Below are positions 40,861 to 49,491 of a stretch of 64,000 nucleotides of DNA, one piece after another. The notes beneath the pieces were generated by a model. The model was given only the letters and a program-made list of their open reading frames with translations. It did no database searches and had not been told where the DNA came from. Every line of letters begins with the position of its first letter. Position 1 is the stretch's first letter. The stretch comes from Oceanospirillaceae bacterium ASP10-02a (GTDB taxonomy: Bacteria > Pseudomonadota > Gammaproteobacteria > Pseudomonadales > Balneatricaceae), in assembly GCA_905182035.1 (NCBI GenBank), contig CAJIZL010000006.1, forward strand, positions 62,001 to 126,000. The letters run 5' to 3'. A program made the position numbers and the translations under genes.

Positions 40861-42276
40861 CTATCGATTGATTCGCGCCTGTTTCAGGGTGTCGGCAATT
40901 AAGAATGCCAACTCGAGTGCTTGGTCTGCGTTGAGTCTTGGATCACACGCTGTGTGGTAACGATCAGCTAGTCCTTCTGCAGTTATGTCATGAGCACCAC
41001 CCATACATTCAGTCACATTCTGCCCTGTCATTTCAAAGTGCACACCACCGGCATAAGTGCCTTCTGCAGCATGCACATCAAAGAAGCTTTTCACTTCCCT
41101 TAATACATCCTTCACCTGGCGAGTTTTGTAGCCAGTATGGGTTTTTATAGTGTTGCCATGCATGGGATCGCTGCTCCACAGTACCTTACGGCCTTCTTTT
41201 TCAACAGCCCTAATTAATTCAGGTAGATAGGTTTCTACCTTATCTGCACCCATGCGGGTAATAATGTTAATGCGACCTGCTTCATTGTCTGGGTTCAGAA
41301 CATCCAACAAGCGCAACATATCGTCGGCTTGCATAGTGGGTCCTGCCTTAAAGCCTAAGGGGTTTTTGACACCACGTAAAAACTCTACGTGTGCACCATC
41401 TACTTGGCGGGTACGGTCACCAATCCAGAGCATGTGGGCAGAACAATCGTACCAATCGTTAGTCAGGCTGTCTTCACGGGTTAACGCTTGTTCATAGTTC
41501 AGGAGTAAGGCTTCGTGAGAAGTGTAAAGGCTTGTTTTATGAAGCTGTGGGGTATTTTCAGCATTAAGACCACAGGCATTCATAAAGCTCAAAGAGCGGT
41601 CAATCTGGTCTGCCAGATTTTCATAACGAGTTCCAAGAGGGCTGGTTCGTACGAAGTCTTGATTCCATTGGTGCACTTTTTTCAAGTCTGCGAAGCCGCC
41701 TTGAGCAAAAGCCCGTAGTAAGTTTAGGGTGGCAGCCGATTGATTATAGGCTTGCACTAAACGTTCTGGGTTAGGCACGCGAGCAGCAGAAGTGAAATCT
41801 GTGCTGTTGATAATGTCACCCCGATAACTGGGTAACTCTACGCCATCAAAGGTTTCAGTATCAGCAGATCTAGGTTTGGCGAATTGGCCAGCCATACGAC
41901 CTACCTTCACTACTGGGCAACTGCCCGCAAAGGTCAATACCACAGCCATTTGTAACATGACTTTAAAAGTGTCACGTATGTTAGATGCGCTAAATTCAGC
42001 GAAACTTTCTGCACAATCTCCGCCTTGTAATAAAAAGGCCTCACCATCAGTGACTTGGGCTAATTGTTTTTTTAGCTCCCGAGCCTCTCCTGCAAATACC
42101 AAGGGAGGTACCTGAGCAAGTTGTTGCTCAACGCGAGTTACTGCGTTGGAATTGGGATAGTTAGGTTGCTGTAATATTGGGAATTCACGCCAACTGGTTG
42201 GAGACCATGGTTTCATTAGGAGAGCCAAAAAAGGTAGGTTGAGCAATGCCCTTGGCAGTGCACGAAGTGTGCCCAT
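40861..42276 (-). CDS. 3-deoxy-7-phosphoheptulonate synthase, class II
   Basis: Plant-type (AroA-II) DAHP synthase that starts the shikimate pathway from PEP and erythrose 4-phosphate, unrelated in sequence to E. coli AroFGH. Hallmarks are [51 protein letters not shown] and the late [33 protein letters not shown] near the N-terminus is typical. ATG 42216 (MKPWSP) would fit the family better than 42276, although neither has a good ribosome site on this strand. Members are widespread in Pseudomonadales relatives. Confidence 0.93.
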   Translation of the reverse strand: MGTLRALPRALLNLPFLALLMKPWSPTSWREFPILQQPNYPNSNAVTRVEQQLAQVPPLVFAGEARELKKQLAQVTDGEAFLLQGGDCAESFAEFSASNIRDTFKVMLQMAVVLTFAGSCPVVKVGRMAGQFAKPRSADTETFDGVELPSYRGDIINSTDFTSAARVPNPERLVQAYNQSAATLNLLRAFAQGGFADLKKVHQWNQDFVRTSPLGTRYENLADQIDRSLSFMNACGLNAENTPQLHKTSLYTSHEALLLNYEQALTREDSLTNDWYDCSAHMLWIGDRTRQVDGAHVEFLRGVKNPLGFKAGPTMQADDMLRLLDVLNPDNEAGRINIITRMGADKVETYLPELIRAVEKEGRKVLWSSDPMHGNTIKTHTGYKTRQVKDVLREVKSFFDVHAAEGTYAGGVHFEMTGQNVTECMGGAHDITAEGLADRYHTACDPRLNADQALELAFLIADTLKQARINR

Positions 42277-42541
42277 TTTATATCACGCCTATCAGTTAGG
42301 TTCAATCTGACTCTGCGATATTTGTAACCAAGAGAGCACTAAATATAGTGGCTGTAAACTAGACACGTTCTGTAATATTGCTATCCAGAATGCTAAAGCA
42401 TTATTGCACGGTTTACTTTTACTTACATTGGGCTATATTATGTAACGAAAGGGTAATTTAATATATTAAAGTGTAAGTATTTATTACCGTACCGAGTATT
42501 TGACCGATGTGGTTGTTCAACACACAACTTGGAACTGACAA
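42277..42541. other. Intergenic region between aroA-II and the response regulator
   Basis: This 265-base AT-rich divergent region should hold both promoters. TTACAT (about 42422) and ATGTAA (about 42439) form an inverted pair around GGGCTATATT. The spaced TGTAA/TTACA half-sites are reminiscent of RstA-type boxes but do not match that consensus well. No gene is recognised. Confidence 0.35.
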
Positions 42542-43270
42542 GTGGATTTTAATAAAAGTACACAAATTTTAATTGTGGAAGACGATGAGCGCTTGGCTGA
42601 GCTTACTCGCGAATACTTAACCAACAATGGCCTTTGCGTGAGTGTAGAGCACAATGGTGCAGTTGCCGTAGGGCGTATTAAGGCAGAGCAACCTGATCTA
42701 GTTATCTTAGACTTGATGTTGCCCGGCGAAGATGGCTTGGGTGTCTGTAGGCTAGTAAGGCCAGAATATAGCGGCCCAATTATAATGTTAACGGCCCGTA
42801 CTGACGAATTGGATCAGGTGGTAGGATTAGAAGTTGGTGCTGATGATTATGTTTGTAAACCGGTGGCCCCAAGGCTGTTGCTGGCTCGAATTAGTGCCAT
42901 GTTGCGCAGAACCAACAAATCCCCAGCAGCTTCGGAAATCACTGCACTACAAAACTCTGCTGGTGCTCGGCATCACTTTGGAAGTCTCATTATCGACAAT
43001 GCAATGCGTGAAGCATGGCTAGGCGATGATGACATTGAATTGACCAGTGCTGAGTTTGACTTGTTATGGCTGCTTGCCAGCAATGCTGGGCGTGTATTAA
43101 GCCGCGAAGAAATTTTCTCTGCCCTGCGAGGTATTTCCTACAACGGTCAAGACCGATCCATAGATGTGCGAGTTTCCCGTATTAGGCCCAAAATTGGCGA
43201 TGACCCCGATCATCCTAGGCGCATAAAAACCGTCCGTAGCCGAGGTTATTTATTCGTGAAGGCTAATTAG
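42542..43270 (+). CDS. OmpR-family response regulator, RstA-like
   Basis: 242-residue response regulator: a receiver domain (about 7-122) with acidic pocket VEDDE, phospho-acceptor Asp 57 in LVILDLMLPGEDG and the lysine in CKPVAP, then a winged-helix DNA-binding domain (about 150-240) with LTSAEFDLLWLLASNAGRV and DVRVSRIRPKIGDDP ... TVRSRGYLFV. The overall pattern is closest to RstA. The start is GTG. The histidine kinase gene begins immediately after the stop codon and lacks a sensor domain. Confidence 0.88.
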   Translation: MDFNKSTQILIVEDDERLAELTREYLTNNGLCVSVEHNGAVAVGRIKAEQPDLVILDLMLPGEDGLGVCRLVRPEYSGPIIMLTARTDELDQVVGLEVGADDYVCKPVAPRLLLARISAMLRRTNKSPAASEITALQNSAGARHHFGSLIIDNAMREAWLGDDDIELTSAEFDLLWLLASNAGRVLSREEIFSALRGISYNGQDRSIDVRVSRIRPKIGDDPDHPRRIKTVRSRGYLFVKAN

Positions 43271-44065
43271 GTGGACTTGCCAGCAAACCCAATGATTTTG
43301 GGGCGCATGGAGCAACAAATGGCGCTTCAGCAAGAGCTAATGGCCGCCATTTCCCATGAAATAAGAACCCCAGTCGCGCGCTTAAGTTTTGCCCTGCAGT
43401 TATTGCAAGATGCCTTAGAAGAGGATAAGGCGGGAGAGCGACAAATAGACATGATGTCTTCGTGCAAGGGCATGGCGCAAGATCTTGAAGAAATTAATGA
43501 TTTGCTTGCTGAAACAATGACCTATATTCACCTAGAAGAGGGTGGGCCAAGGATTATTTTTCAAAAAGTAGATGTAAAAACTATACTTATTAACCTCTGT
43601 GTTCAATATTCTAGTTTGAACCCTCAATTAAATATTACGGTAGACCCGTCTCTAGATGATTTAATTGTTGACGTAGAACCCGTGCAGTTACGAAGAGCTT
43701 GCCAGAATTTGCTGGGTAATGCGGTTAAGTATGCCACATCTACCGTACTGCTAGGGTATCGCTTAGATGCTGACTCTTGTGTCTTGACGGTTGAAGATGA
43801 CGGCCCAGGTATTCCAGAATCCGAGTATGGCCGCGTATTTTCACCCTTTACAAGATTGGATGAAAGCCGTAATCGCAGCACTGGCGGATTTGGCTTAGGG
43901 TTATCCATTGTTCGGCGTATTGCTTATTGGCATGGTGGGCGAGCAATTGCTGGTCGAAGTGATAAGTTAGGTGGTGCTAATATGATGATACGATTACCTG
44001 TACACCAACCTACAGACAGTCTTCCGGTGCCCTCAATGGCTCACCTTTCTGGTTCGTTTGCTTAA
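43271..44065 (+). CDS. Soluble histidine kinase core, RstB-like, lacking sensor and membrane regions
   Basis: 264 residues holding only the catalytic half of a sensor kinase. The HisKA dimerisation domain has phospho-acceptor His 29 in AAISHEIRTPVARL. The HATPase domain has its N box in LRRACQNLLGNAVKYA, then VEDDGPGIP and GGFGLGLSIVRRI. All catalytic motifs look intact. RstB normally has two membrane helices, a periplasmic sensor and a HAMP domain before this point; here none exist, and the GTG start abuts the regulator stop. Signal input would have to be cytoplasmic. Its end overlaps metR by 56 bases, tail to tail. Confidence 0.82.
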   Translation: MDLPANPMILGRMEQQMALQQELMAAISHEIRTPVARLSFALQLLQDALEEDKAGERQIDMMSSCKGMAQDLEEINDLLAETMTYIHLEEGGPRIIFQKVDVKTILINLCVQYSSLNPQLNITVDPSLDDLIVDVEPVQLRRACQNLLGNAVKYATSTVLLGYRLDADSCVLTVEDDGPGIPESEYGRVFSPFTRLDESRNRSTGGFGLGLSIVRRIAYWHGGRAIAGRSDKLGGANMMIRLPVHQPTDSLPVPSMAHLSGSFA

Positions 44066-44966
44066 TACCAACTAAAGTGGCTGCAGACGTTTCCCGTGCA
44101 GTGACAAGAAAATCCATCATGTATTTGCTGTCGGCTTGATCACTGCGTACGGCAGCATAAAGAGTACACCAAATGCCAGATTCTGACATAGGTATGGCGG
44201 TGACATAACCACGACTGCTGTATTCGTCTAAGGCCCAATTCGGTAAAGCACATACCCCCCGGCCACTGGCTACTAACTGCATCATCATTACAGTGAGTTC
44301 AGCATGCCTTATGGCTGCAGGCTCTACATCTGCGGGATCTAAGAATTGCACAAATACATCTAACATATCGCGATCAACGGGATAACAAATGAGTGTTTGG
44401 TCAGCGATATCTTGTGCTTCTATAAAGGCTTTTTCGGCTAACGGGTGGTGATTGCTAACCGCAAGCACGGACTCGTAGCTAAACAATGGCACATAGCTTA
44501 TGCCTGGTAAATCCTTAGGGTTAGCAGTGATTACAAGGTCCAGCTCACCACTTCGCAGTGCCGGTAGGGGTGCAAAATTGAAGCCACTGGCTAAATCAAG
44601 CTCCACCTCGGGCCAATCGGCACGGTAACGGTCTAAGCTAGGCATTAACCATTGAAAGCAACTATGGCACTCTATGGCGATATTAAGGCGACCTACAGCA
44701 CCCGCAGCTAAACGGATGATTTCGCGTTCTGTATTACGAATCTGTGGCAGCAGGTCATCTGCAAGAAGCAGTAATCGCTGACCCGCAGTGGTAAATTCCA
44801 CGGGTTTGGTTTTCCTCATAAACAGGTCTAAGCCAAGTTTATGCTCAAGGTCTTTAATTTGATGGGATAAAGCCGACTGGGTAAGAAAGACCTTCTCTGC
44901 CGCTTCCACCAGACTGCCTGTTTCTCTAAGGGCTGAGAGAGTGCGTAGGTGTCGTAACTCAATCAT
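44010..44966 (-). CDS. metR: LysR-family regulator, MetR-like
   Basis: LysR transcription factor of 318 residues with an N-terminal HTH (MIELRHLRTLSALRETGSLVEAAEKVFLTQSALSHQ region, residues 1-60) and a periplasmic-binding-protein-like effector domain. AIECHSCFQWLMP and FNFAPLPALRSGELDLV match E. coli MetR closely. MetR activates methionine genes with homocysteine as co-effector. It follows argF by nine bases in the same direction, so the two are probably co-transcribed. Its 3' end overlaps the histidine kinase gene. Confidence 0.88.
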   Translation of the reverse strand: MIELRHLRTLSALRETGSLVEAAEKVFLTQSALSHQIKDLEHKLGLDLFMRKTKPVEFTTAGQRLLLLADDLLPQIRNTEREIIRLAAGAVGRLNIAIECHSCFQWLMPSLDRYRADWPEVELDLASGFNFAPLPALRSGELDLVITANPKDLPGISYVPLFSYESVLAVSNHHPLAEKAFIEAQDIADQTLICYPVDRDMLDVFVQFLDPADVEPAAIRHAELTVMMMQLVASGRGVCALPNWALDEYSSRGYVTAIPMSESGIWCTLYAAVRSDQADSKYMMDFLVTARETSAATLVGIKQTNQKGEPLRAPEDCL

Positions 44967-44975
44967 ATGGCCTAC

Positions 44976-45899
44976 TTATACTTGTGGTTGTAATAACAAA
45001 AACTCCATCAGTGCTTTTTGAGCATGTAAACGGTTCTCAGCCTCGTCGTATACCACACTGCGTGGGTCACTGAGCATGTCGTGACTAACTTCTAAACCGC
45101 GGTAGGCTGGTAAACAATGCATGAAAAGGGCTTCTGGCTCTGCCAAATCCATTAGTGTGGGGTTAACTTGATAGTCCTCAAAGGCAGTTTCGCGCGCTTT
45201 CTTTTCGTCTTCTTGACCCATAGAGGCCCAAGTGTCGGTAACTACCAAATGGCTGCCAATGACAGCTTGTTTAGGATCTTGTACCAGATGCACTCGGTCA
45301 GCATTGTTGGCCATCAGCTGTGTATTTGGTAAATACCCATCTGGGCACGCTACGTTGAGTTTAAAATTAAACTGTTTGGCGGCATTAATAAACGAATGGC
45401 ACATGTTGTTGCCATCACCAATCCAGGTGACAGTCTTGCCACTGATGCTGCCTCGGTGCTCAACAAAGGTTTGTATATCAGCTAACAATTGACAGGGGTG
45501 GTAATCATCCGTAAGAGCGTTAATAACAGGGACTTTGGAATGAGCTGCAAACTCTTCTACTTGGGCGTGGGCAAAAGTACGAATCATAACAATGTCGGCC
45601 ATGCTGGAGATTACCCGAGCACTATCTGCAATAGGCTCCCCACGGCCTAGGTGTGTGTCTCGTGGAGAGAGGAATATAGCATGTCCACCTTGTTGCGCCA
45701 TACCTGCTTCAAACGACACCCGTGTCCGTGTAGATGACTTTTGAAAAATCATAGCCAATACCTGATTGCGGAATGGCTCATAAAGGGTCTTCGAATTGCG
45801 TATTTGTTTGAGTTCGATGGCGCGTTGAATGACCCAATGGAGTTCGTTAGGAGTCAAGTCGAGCAAGGTTAAAAAGTGACGTGGTGACGAGTTGGGCAT
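44976..45899 (-). CDS. argF: Ornithine carbamoyltransferase
   Basis: Anabolic arginine enzyme joining carbamoyl phosphate to ornithine. The carbamoyl-phosphate site [11 protein letters not shown] is near residue 55, HPCQLLAD near 133, the ornithine region DTWASMGQE near 228 and the catalytic HCLPAYRG near 263. Length of 307 residues fits the anabolic trimeric form. No clear arginine box was recognised upstream. metR follows nine bases downstream, an arrangement I do not recall from model species. Confidence 0.95.
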   Translation of the reverse strand: MPNSSPRHFLTLLDLTPNELHWVIQRAIELKQIRNSKTLYEPFRNQVLAMIFQKSSTRTRVSFEAGMAQQGGHAIFLSPRDTHLGRGEPIADSARVISSMADIVMIRTFAHAQVEEFAAHSKVPVINALTDDYHPCQLLADIQTFVEHRGSISGKTVTWIGDGNNMCHSFINAAKQFNFKLNVACPDGYLPNTQLMANNADRVHLVQDPKQAVIGSHLVVTDTWASMGQEDEKKARETAFEDYQVNPTLMDLAEPEALFMHCLPAYRGLEVSHDMLSDPRSVVYDEAENRLHAQKALMEFLLLQPQV

Positions 45900-46034
45900 G
45901 GAAAATGGCCGCCTAAACCAAGAATGATAGGGGTAATGGCCTATGCTTGCAAATATATAAGCTTATAAGGTCTATATATATTGTAAATTATGGTAAATAG
46001 TGTGGATCATGGTGTTTTTTTGGCCAAATAATAA

Positions 46035-46064
46035 CTGACTAAATTGGTCGGATATGGGTATAAT
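46035..46064 (+). promoter_or_regulatory. Probable grxD promoter
   Basis: CTGACT (46035-46040), an 18-base spacer and a consensus TATAAT (46059-46064) lie 28 bases before the grxD frame. The -10 is perfect and the -35 matches at four of six positions. Confidence 0.55.
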
Positions 46065-46091
46065 TGCCCCAATTGAATTATGCAACCATAA

Positions 46092-46448
46092 ATGAGCGAG
46101 ACCATAATTATGGATACGTTAACCACCATTAAAGAACAGATCGAAAGCAATGCCATTTTACTGTACATGAAAGGTACGCCTAAATTTCCTCAGTGTGGAT
46201 TTTCTTCACAAACAGTGCAAAACCTTATGAACTGTGGAGAACGTTTTGCTTTCGTTAATATACTAGAGCATCCAGACATTCGGGCAGAATTGCCCAAGTA
46301 TGCCAATTGGCCAACGTTCCCGCAGTTGTGGATCAGTGGTGAATTAGTTGGCGGTTGCGATATCATCACCGATTTAGCTCAATCAGGTGAGTTAGCTGAA
46401 ATGATAAGCGCCGCTGCACCTGCCGAAGCAGATGCAGACACAGAGTAA
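46092..46448 (+). CDS. grxD: Monothiol glutaredoxin GrxD (Grx4)
   Basis: 118-residue CGFS glutaredoxin that binds and transfers 2Fe-2S clusters with glutathione, often with BolA partners. The CGFS site is at about residues 35-38 in KGTPKFPQCGFSSQ. ELPKYANWPTFPQLWISGELVGGCDI holds the glutathione-binding TVP-like and GG motifs. ATG 46110 (MDTLTTIKEQI) aligns best with E. coli GrxD and may be the real start. The peroxiredoxin gene follows after about 40 bases and may share its transcript. Confidence 0.94.
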   Translation: MSETIIMDTLTTIKEQIESNAILLYMKGTPKFPQCGFSSQTVQNLMNCGERFAFVNILEHPDIRAELPKYANWPTFPQLWISGELVGGCDIITDLAQSGELAEMISAAAPAEADADTE

Positions 46449-46487
46449 TTTAATAATCAAAAAACTAACTATTATAGAGGAACAACT

Positions 46488-47093
46488 ATGAGCGTATTAG
46501 TAGGCAAGCAAGCGCCAGATTTTACAGTACCAGCCGTATTAGGCGATGGCACTATTGTTGATGATTTTAATCTTTCTGAAGCCATTAAAGGCAAATACGG
46601 GTTGGTCTTTTTCTACCCCTTAGACTTTACCTTCGTTTGTCCTTCTGAGCTGATTGCATTAGATCACCGTATGGATGAGTTTAAAGCTCGTAACGTTGAA
46701 GTTATTGGAGTGTCAATCGACTCTCATCACACCCACAGTGCATGGCGTAATACGGCTATAAACGATGGTGGTATCGGCCCAGTTAAGTACACATTAGCAG
46801 CAGACATGGCACATAATATTTGTCGCGCTTATGATGTTGAATTAGCTGATGGTAGCAAGGCGTACCGCGGTGCGTTTATTATTGACCGTGAAGGCCAAGT
46901 TCGTTCACAAATCATCAATGACCTGCCACTAGGTCGTAACATGGACGAACTATTGCGCATAGTCGATGCCCTTCAGTTCCACGAAGAGCACGGTGAAGTA
47001 TGCCCAGCTGGTTGGAACAAAGGTGACTCAGGCATGAAAGATTCAGCTGCTGGAGTAGCCTCTTACCTAACTGAGAATTCAGACAAGCTATAA
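46488..47093 (+). CDS. Typical 2-Cys peroxiredoxin (AhpC/TSA family)
   Basis: 201-residue thiol peroxidase. The peroxidatic cysteine is Cys 51 in FYPLDFTFVCPSE and the resolving cysteine about Cys 172 in EVCPAGW, so it works as a typical 2-Cys dimer, reduced by thioredoxin or an AhpF-like partner not in this window. RGAFIIDREGQVRSQIINDLPLGRN fits the PrxII/AhpC1 branch. It has a strong ribosome site (GAGGAA) and a good terminator after it. Confidence 0.93.
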   Translation: MSVLVGKQAPDFTVPAVLGDGTIVDDFNLSEAIKGKYGLVFFYPLDFTFVCPSELIALDHRMDEFKARNVEVIGVSIDSHHTHSAWRNTAINDGGIGPVKYTLAADMAHNICRAYDVELADGSKAYRGAFIIDREGQVRSQIINDLPLGRNMDELLRIVDALQFHEEHGEVCPAGWNKGDSGMKDSAAGVASYLTENSDKL

Positions 47094-47105
47094 GTGTTGT
47101 CCTAT

Positions 47106-47143
47106 AAAAAGCCCCGTTAGCCTTGTGTTATCGGGGCTTTTTT
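47106..47143 (+). terminator. Rho-independent terminator after the peroxiredoxin gene
   Basis: AAAAAGCCCCG (47106-47116) pairs with CGGGGCTTTTTT (47132-47143) around a 15-base loop and ends in a six-base T-run. It insulates the mevalonate operon from grxD-prx transcription. Confidence 0.92.
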
Positions 47144-47255
47144 ATGTACAGAGTGAACGGCATACTCCGTCTGCTCTTAGTAGCGTTGAGGCAGGTTTTG
47201 CCCCGCTGACAGAGATGTCAGGTAGGATGGCGTTAATAACCCTGCTAAATCGTCA

Positions 47256-47284
47256 TTGCATAACCCTATAGGGCTAGTTAAAAT
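47256..47284 (+). promoter_or_regulatory. Mevalonate operon promoter with palindrome in the spacer
   Basis: TTGCAT (47256-47261), 17 bases, TAAAAT (47279-47284) is a good sigma-70 match 55 bases upstream of mvaA. The perfect ten-base palindrome CCCTATAGGG (47264-47273) occupies the spacer, which would suit a repressor or a spacer-twisting activator. No regulator is encoded next to the operon. Confidence 0.6.
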
Positions 47285-47338
47285 TACACCCTACCTATTT
47301 CTATTGCATTTGCATTTGTTATCTATAAGGCACCTTGA

Positions 47339-48409
47339 ATGGCCCCTACTCCTGCTAGAACGAGCCCAAAAGTGACTCAAGCACCAGTTCCTATGCGTTT
47401 TGTTGGGCCTATGAAAATTAGTGCTCAAGCCAGCATAGATGCTGCATGGCAAGATAAGGTCTCAGTGCCGCTGGCTACCTATGAAATTCCCTTGTGGCAT
47501 TCAGTGGGTCGTGGTGCGCGTTTGTCGATTTTATGTGGTGATGGCATTAAAACAACTCTAGTTGATGAGCGCATGACGCGCTCTATCTTGCTAGAGGCTG
47601 GCGATGCAAGCCAAGTCCTAAGTGCATGGCAATCCATTCATATGCGTCAGGAAGAAATGCAGCGCATTGTTAGCCAAACCAGCCGTTTTGCTAAGTTGAT
47701 TGATATGAACATGCAAATCGTTGCTAATTTGTTGTACTTGCGCTTAGAATTTAAGACAGGGGACGCATCAGGTCACAATATGGTCACCCAAGCAGCTGAT
47801 AGTCTCATGCAATGGGTGTTGGCTGAATACCCGCAGCTTAACTACAGCTCGATCTCTGGTAACTATTGCAGTGATAAAAAGGCCACCGCCGTAAACGGTA
47901 TTTTAGGACGAGGCAAATATGTTGTTGCAGAGCTAACGGTGCCACGGGGTTTGTGTGAGCGCAAGTTGCTTACGACACCAGAAAAAGTGGTTGATCTCAA
48001 TATTAAAAAAAACCTGTTGGGCACATTAATGGCTGGTGGTTTGCGTAGTGCTAATGCTCATTTTGCTAATATGTTATTAGGTTTTTATTTAGCCACTGGT
48101 CAAGATGCAGCTAATATTATCGAAGGATCACAAGGTATGGTGCATGCAGAAGTAAAACAAGGCGACTTGTACTTCTCCTGTACCTTACCTAACATTATTG
48201 TAGGTACCGTAGGTAATGGTAAAGGCTTAGATTTTGTCACAGAAAATTTGACTAAACTAGGCTGTACTCAAGATGTTGAAGCAGGTGCCAATGCTCGACG
48301 CTTAGCCCAAATTTGTGCGGCAACAGTTTTATGTGGTGAGCTGTCGCTACTTGCAGCACAAACTAACCCGGGTGAACTCATGCAAGCCCATTTAAAGTTA
48401 GAGCGATAA
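47339..48409 (+). CDS. mvaA: Hydroxymethylglutaryl-CoA reductase, class I-like
   Basis: First gene of the mevalonate operon. It reduces HMG-CoA to mevalonate with a nicotinamide cofactor. The 356-residue soluble chain has the substrate-side glutamate in ATYEIPLWHSVGRGA (Glu 49), the NAD(P) loop GDASGHNMVT (about 141-150), the catalytic lysine in GNYCSDKKATAVN (about 180), the aspartate in ATGQDAANI (Asp 256) and a C-terminal histidine in QAHLKLER (about 351). GNYCxDKK and the late histidine point to class I. No membrane anchor is present. ATG start behind AAGG. Confidence 0.92.
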   Translation: MAPTPARTSPKVTQAPVPMRFVGPMKISAQASIDAAWQDKVSVPLATYEIPLWHSVGRGARLSILCGDGIKTTLVDERMTRSILLEAGDASQVLSAWQSIHMRQEEMQRIVSQTSRFAKLIDMNMQIVANLLYLRLEFKTGDASGHNMVTQAADSLMQWVLAEYPQLNYSSISGNYCSDKKATAVNGILGRGKYVVAELTVPRGLCERKLLTTPEKVVDLNIKKNLLGTLMAGGLRSANAHFANMLLGFYLATGQDAANIIEGSQGMVHAEVKQGDLYFSCTLPNIIVGTVGNGKGLDFVTENLTKLGCTQDVEAGANARRLAQICAATVLCGELSLLAAQTNPGELMQAHLKLER

Positions 48410-49438
48410 ATGAACGATCAAACCAATCGCCGTAAACGGCAACACATAGAAGTCATCGGTCGTGATGAGGGCGTAGAGCGCAATGGCCGTTTTTTTGATG
48501 CGATACAGCTACAGCATCGAGCCATGCCAGAAATTAATTTGCATGACGTTGATCCAAGTATAGAAATTATGGGCAAGCGGCTGAGTTTCCCTTTGTTGAT
48601 TTCATCTATGACTGGTGGTGACGATGCCCTAGTGGGTAAGGTTAATCAACATTTGGCAGAGGCAGCACAAATTACTGGTGTGGCTATGGGTGTTGGTTCA
48701 CAGCGAGTGATGTTAGAAGATACTAAAGCTCAGGCCAGCTTTGATTTGCGCCGTTATGCGCCAGATGCACTCTTGTTTGCTAATATGGGTGCCATTCAGC
48801 TTAATAATGGCATGGCATCAGCTCAGCTACAGCAGGCCATTGACGTGTTAGCTGCAGATGCTATTTTCCTGCACCTAAACCCGTTGCAAGAAGCAGTGCA
48901 ACCCGAAGGTGATACTAATTTTGCTAATTTGGCCCAAGCTATTGGTCATGCACAAACTCAACTTAACGTGCCAGTAGTACTTAAAGAAGTTGGAGCAGGC
49001 CTGAGTGTGGCCGATATAGAGTTAGGTTTACGACACGGTATTCAGTGGTTTGACGTAGCGGGACGTGGCGGCACTTCATGGGCGCGTATTGAACAACAGC
49101 GCCGTGAAGATGCGCATACCCTAGGGTTTACACTGCAAGATTGGGGCATACCTACGCCTTTAGCTATGAAAAATGCCCGCCCATATATGCAGCAAGCAAA
49201 TTTCATTGCCAGTGGCGGCTTGCGTAATGGGCTAGACTTGCTAAAGAGTGTTATAATGGGCGGCTGTTTAGGTGGTATCGCTAAACCGTTTTTGGCGCCG
49301 GCCATGGAATCTACCTCTGCTGTAGTTGATGCTATAGAGGCCTTGAAAAAAGAGTTTGTCACCGCCATGTTTTTGTTATCTGCAAGTAATGTAGATGATT
49401 TGCACTTAAATGATTCGTTAGTGCTTAGTGAAAGTTAG
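48410..49438 (+). CDS. fni: Isopentenyl-diphosphate delta-isomerase, type 2 (FMN)
   Basis: FMN- and NAD(P)H-dependent enzyme interconverting IPP and DMAPP, needed because the mevalonate route yields only IPP. Blocks typical of type 2 isomerase are RKRQHIEV at the N-terminus, PLLISSMTGG, AMGVGSQR, LHLNPLQEAVQPEGDTNF with the catalytic Gln and Glu, VVLKEVGAGLS, VAGRGGTSWARIE and ASGGLRNGLDLLKSV. The 342-residue length is normal. The start immediately follows the mvaA stop. Confidence 0.95.
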   Translation: MNDQTNRRKRQHIEVIGRDEGVERNGRFFDAIQLQHRAMPEINLHDVDPSIEIMGKRLSFPLLISSMTGGDDALVGKVNQHLAEAAQITGVAMGVGSQRVMLEDTKAQASFDLRRYAPDALLFANMGAIQLNNGMASAQLQQAIDVLAADAIFLHLNPLQEAVQPEGDTNFANLAQAIGHAQTQLNVPVVLKEVGAGLSVADIELGLRHGIQWFDVAGRGGTSWARIEQQRREDAHTLGFTLQDWGIPTPLAMKNARPYMQQANFIASGGLRNGLDLLKSVIMGGCLGGIAKPFLAPAMESTSAVVDAIEALKKEFVTAMFLLSASNVDDLHLNDSLVLSES

Positions 49439-49491
49439 TCTCAGATATTTATACTTCATTAAGTTTGTAGCAGGGAAGGTCGAGAAGTTAT

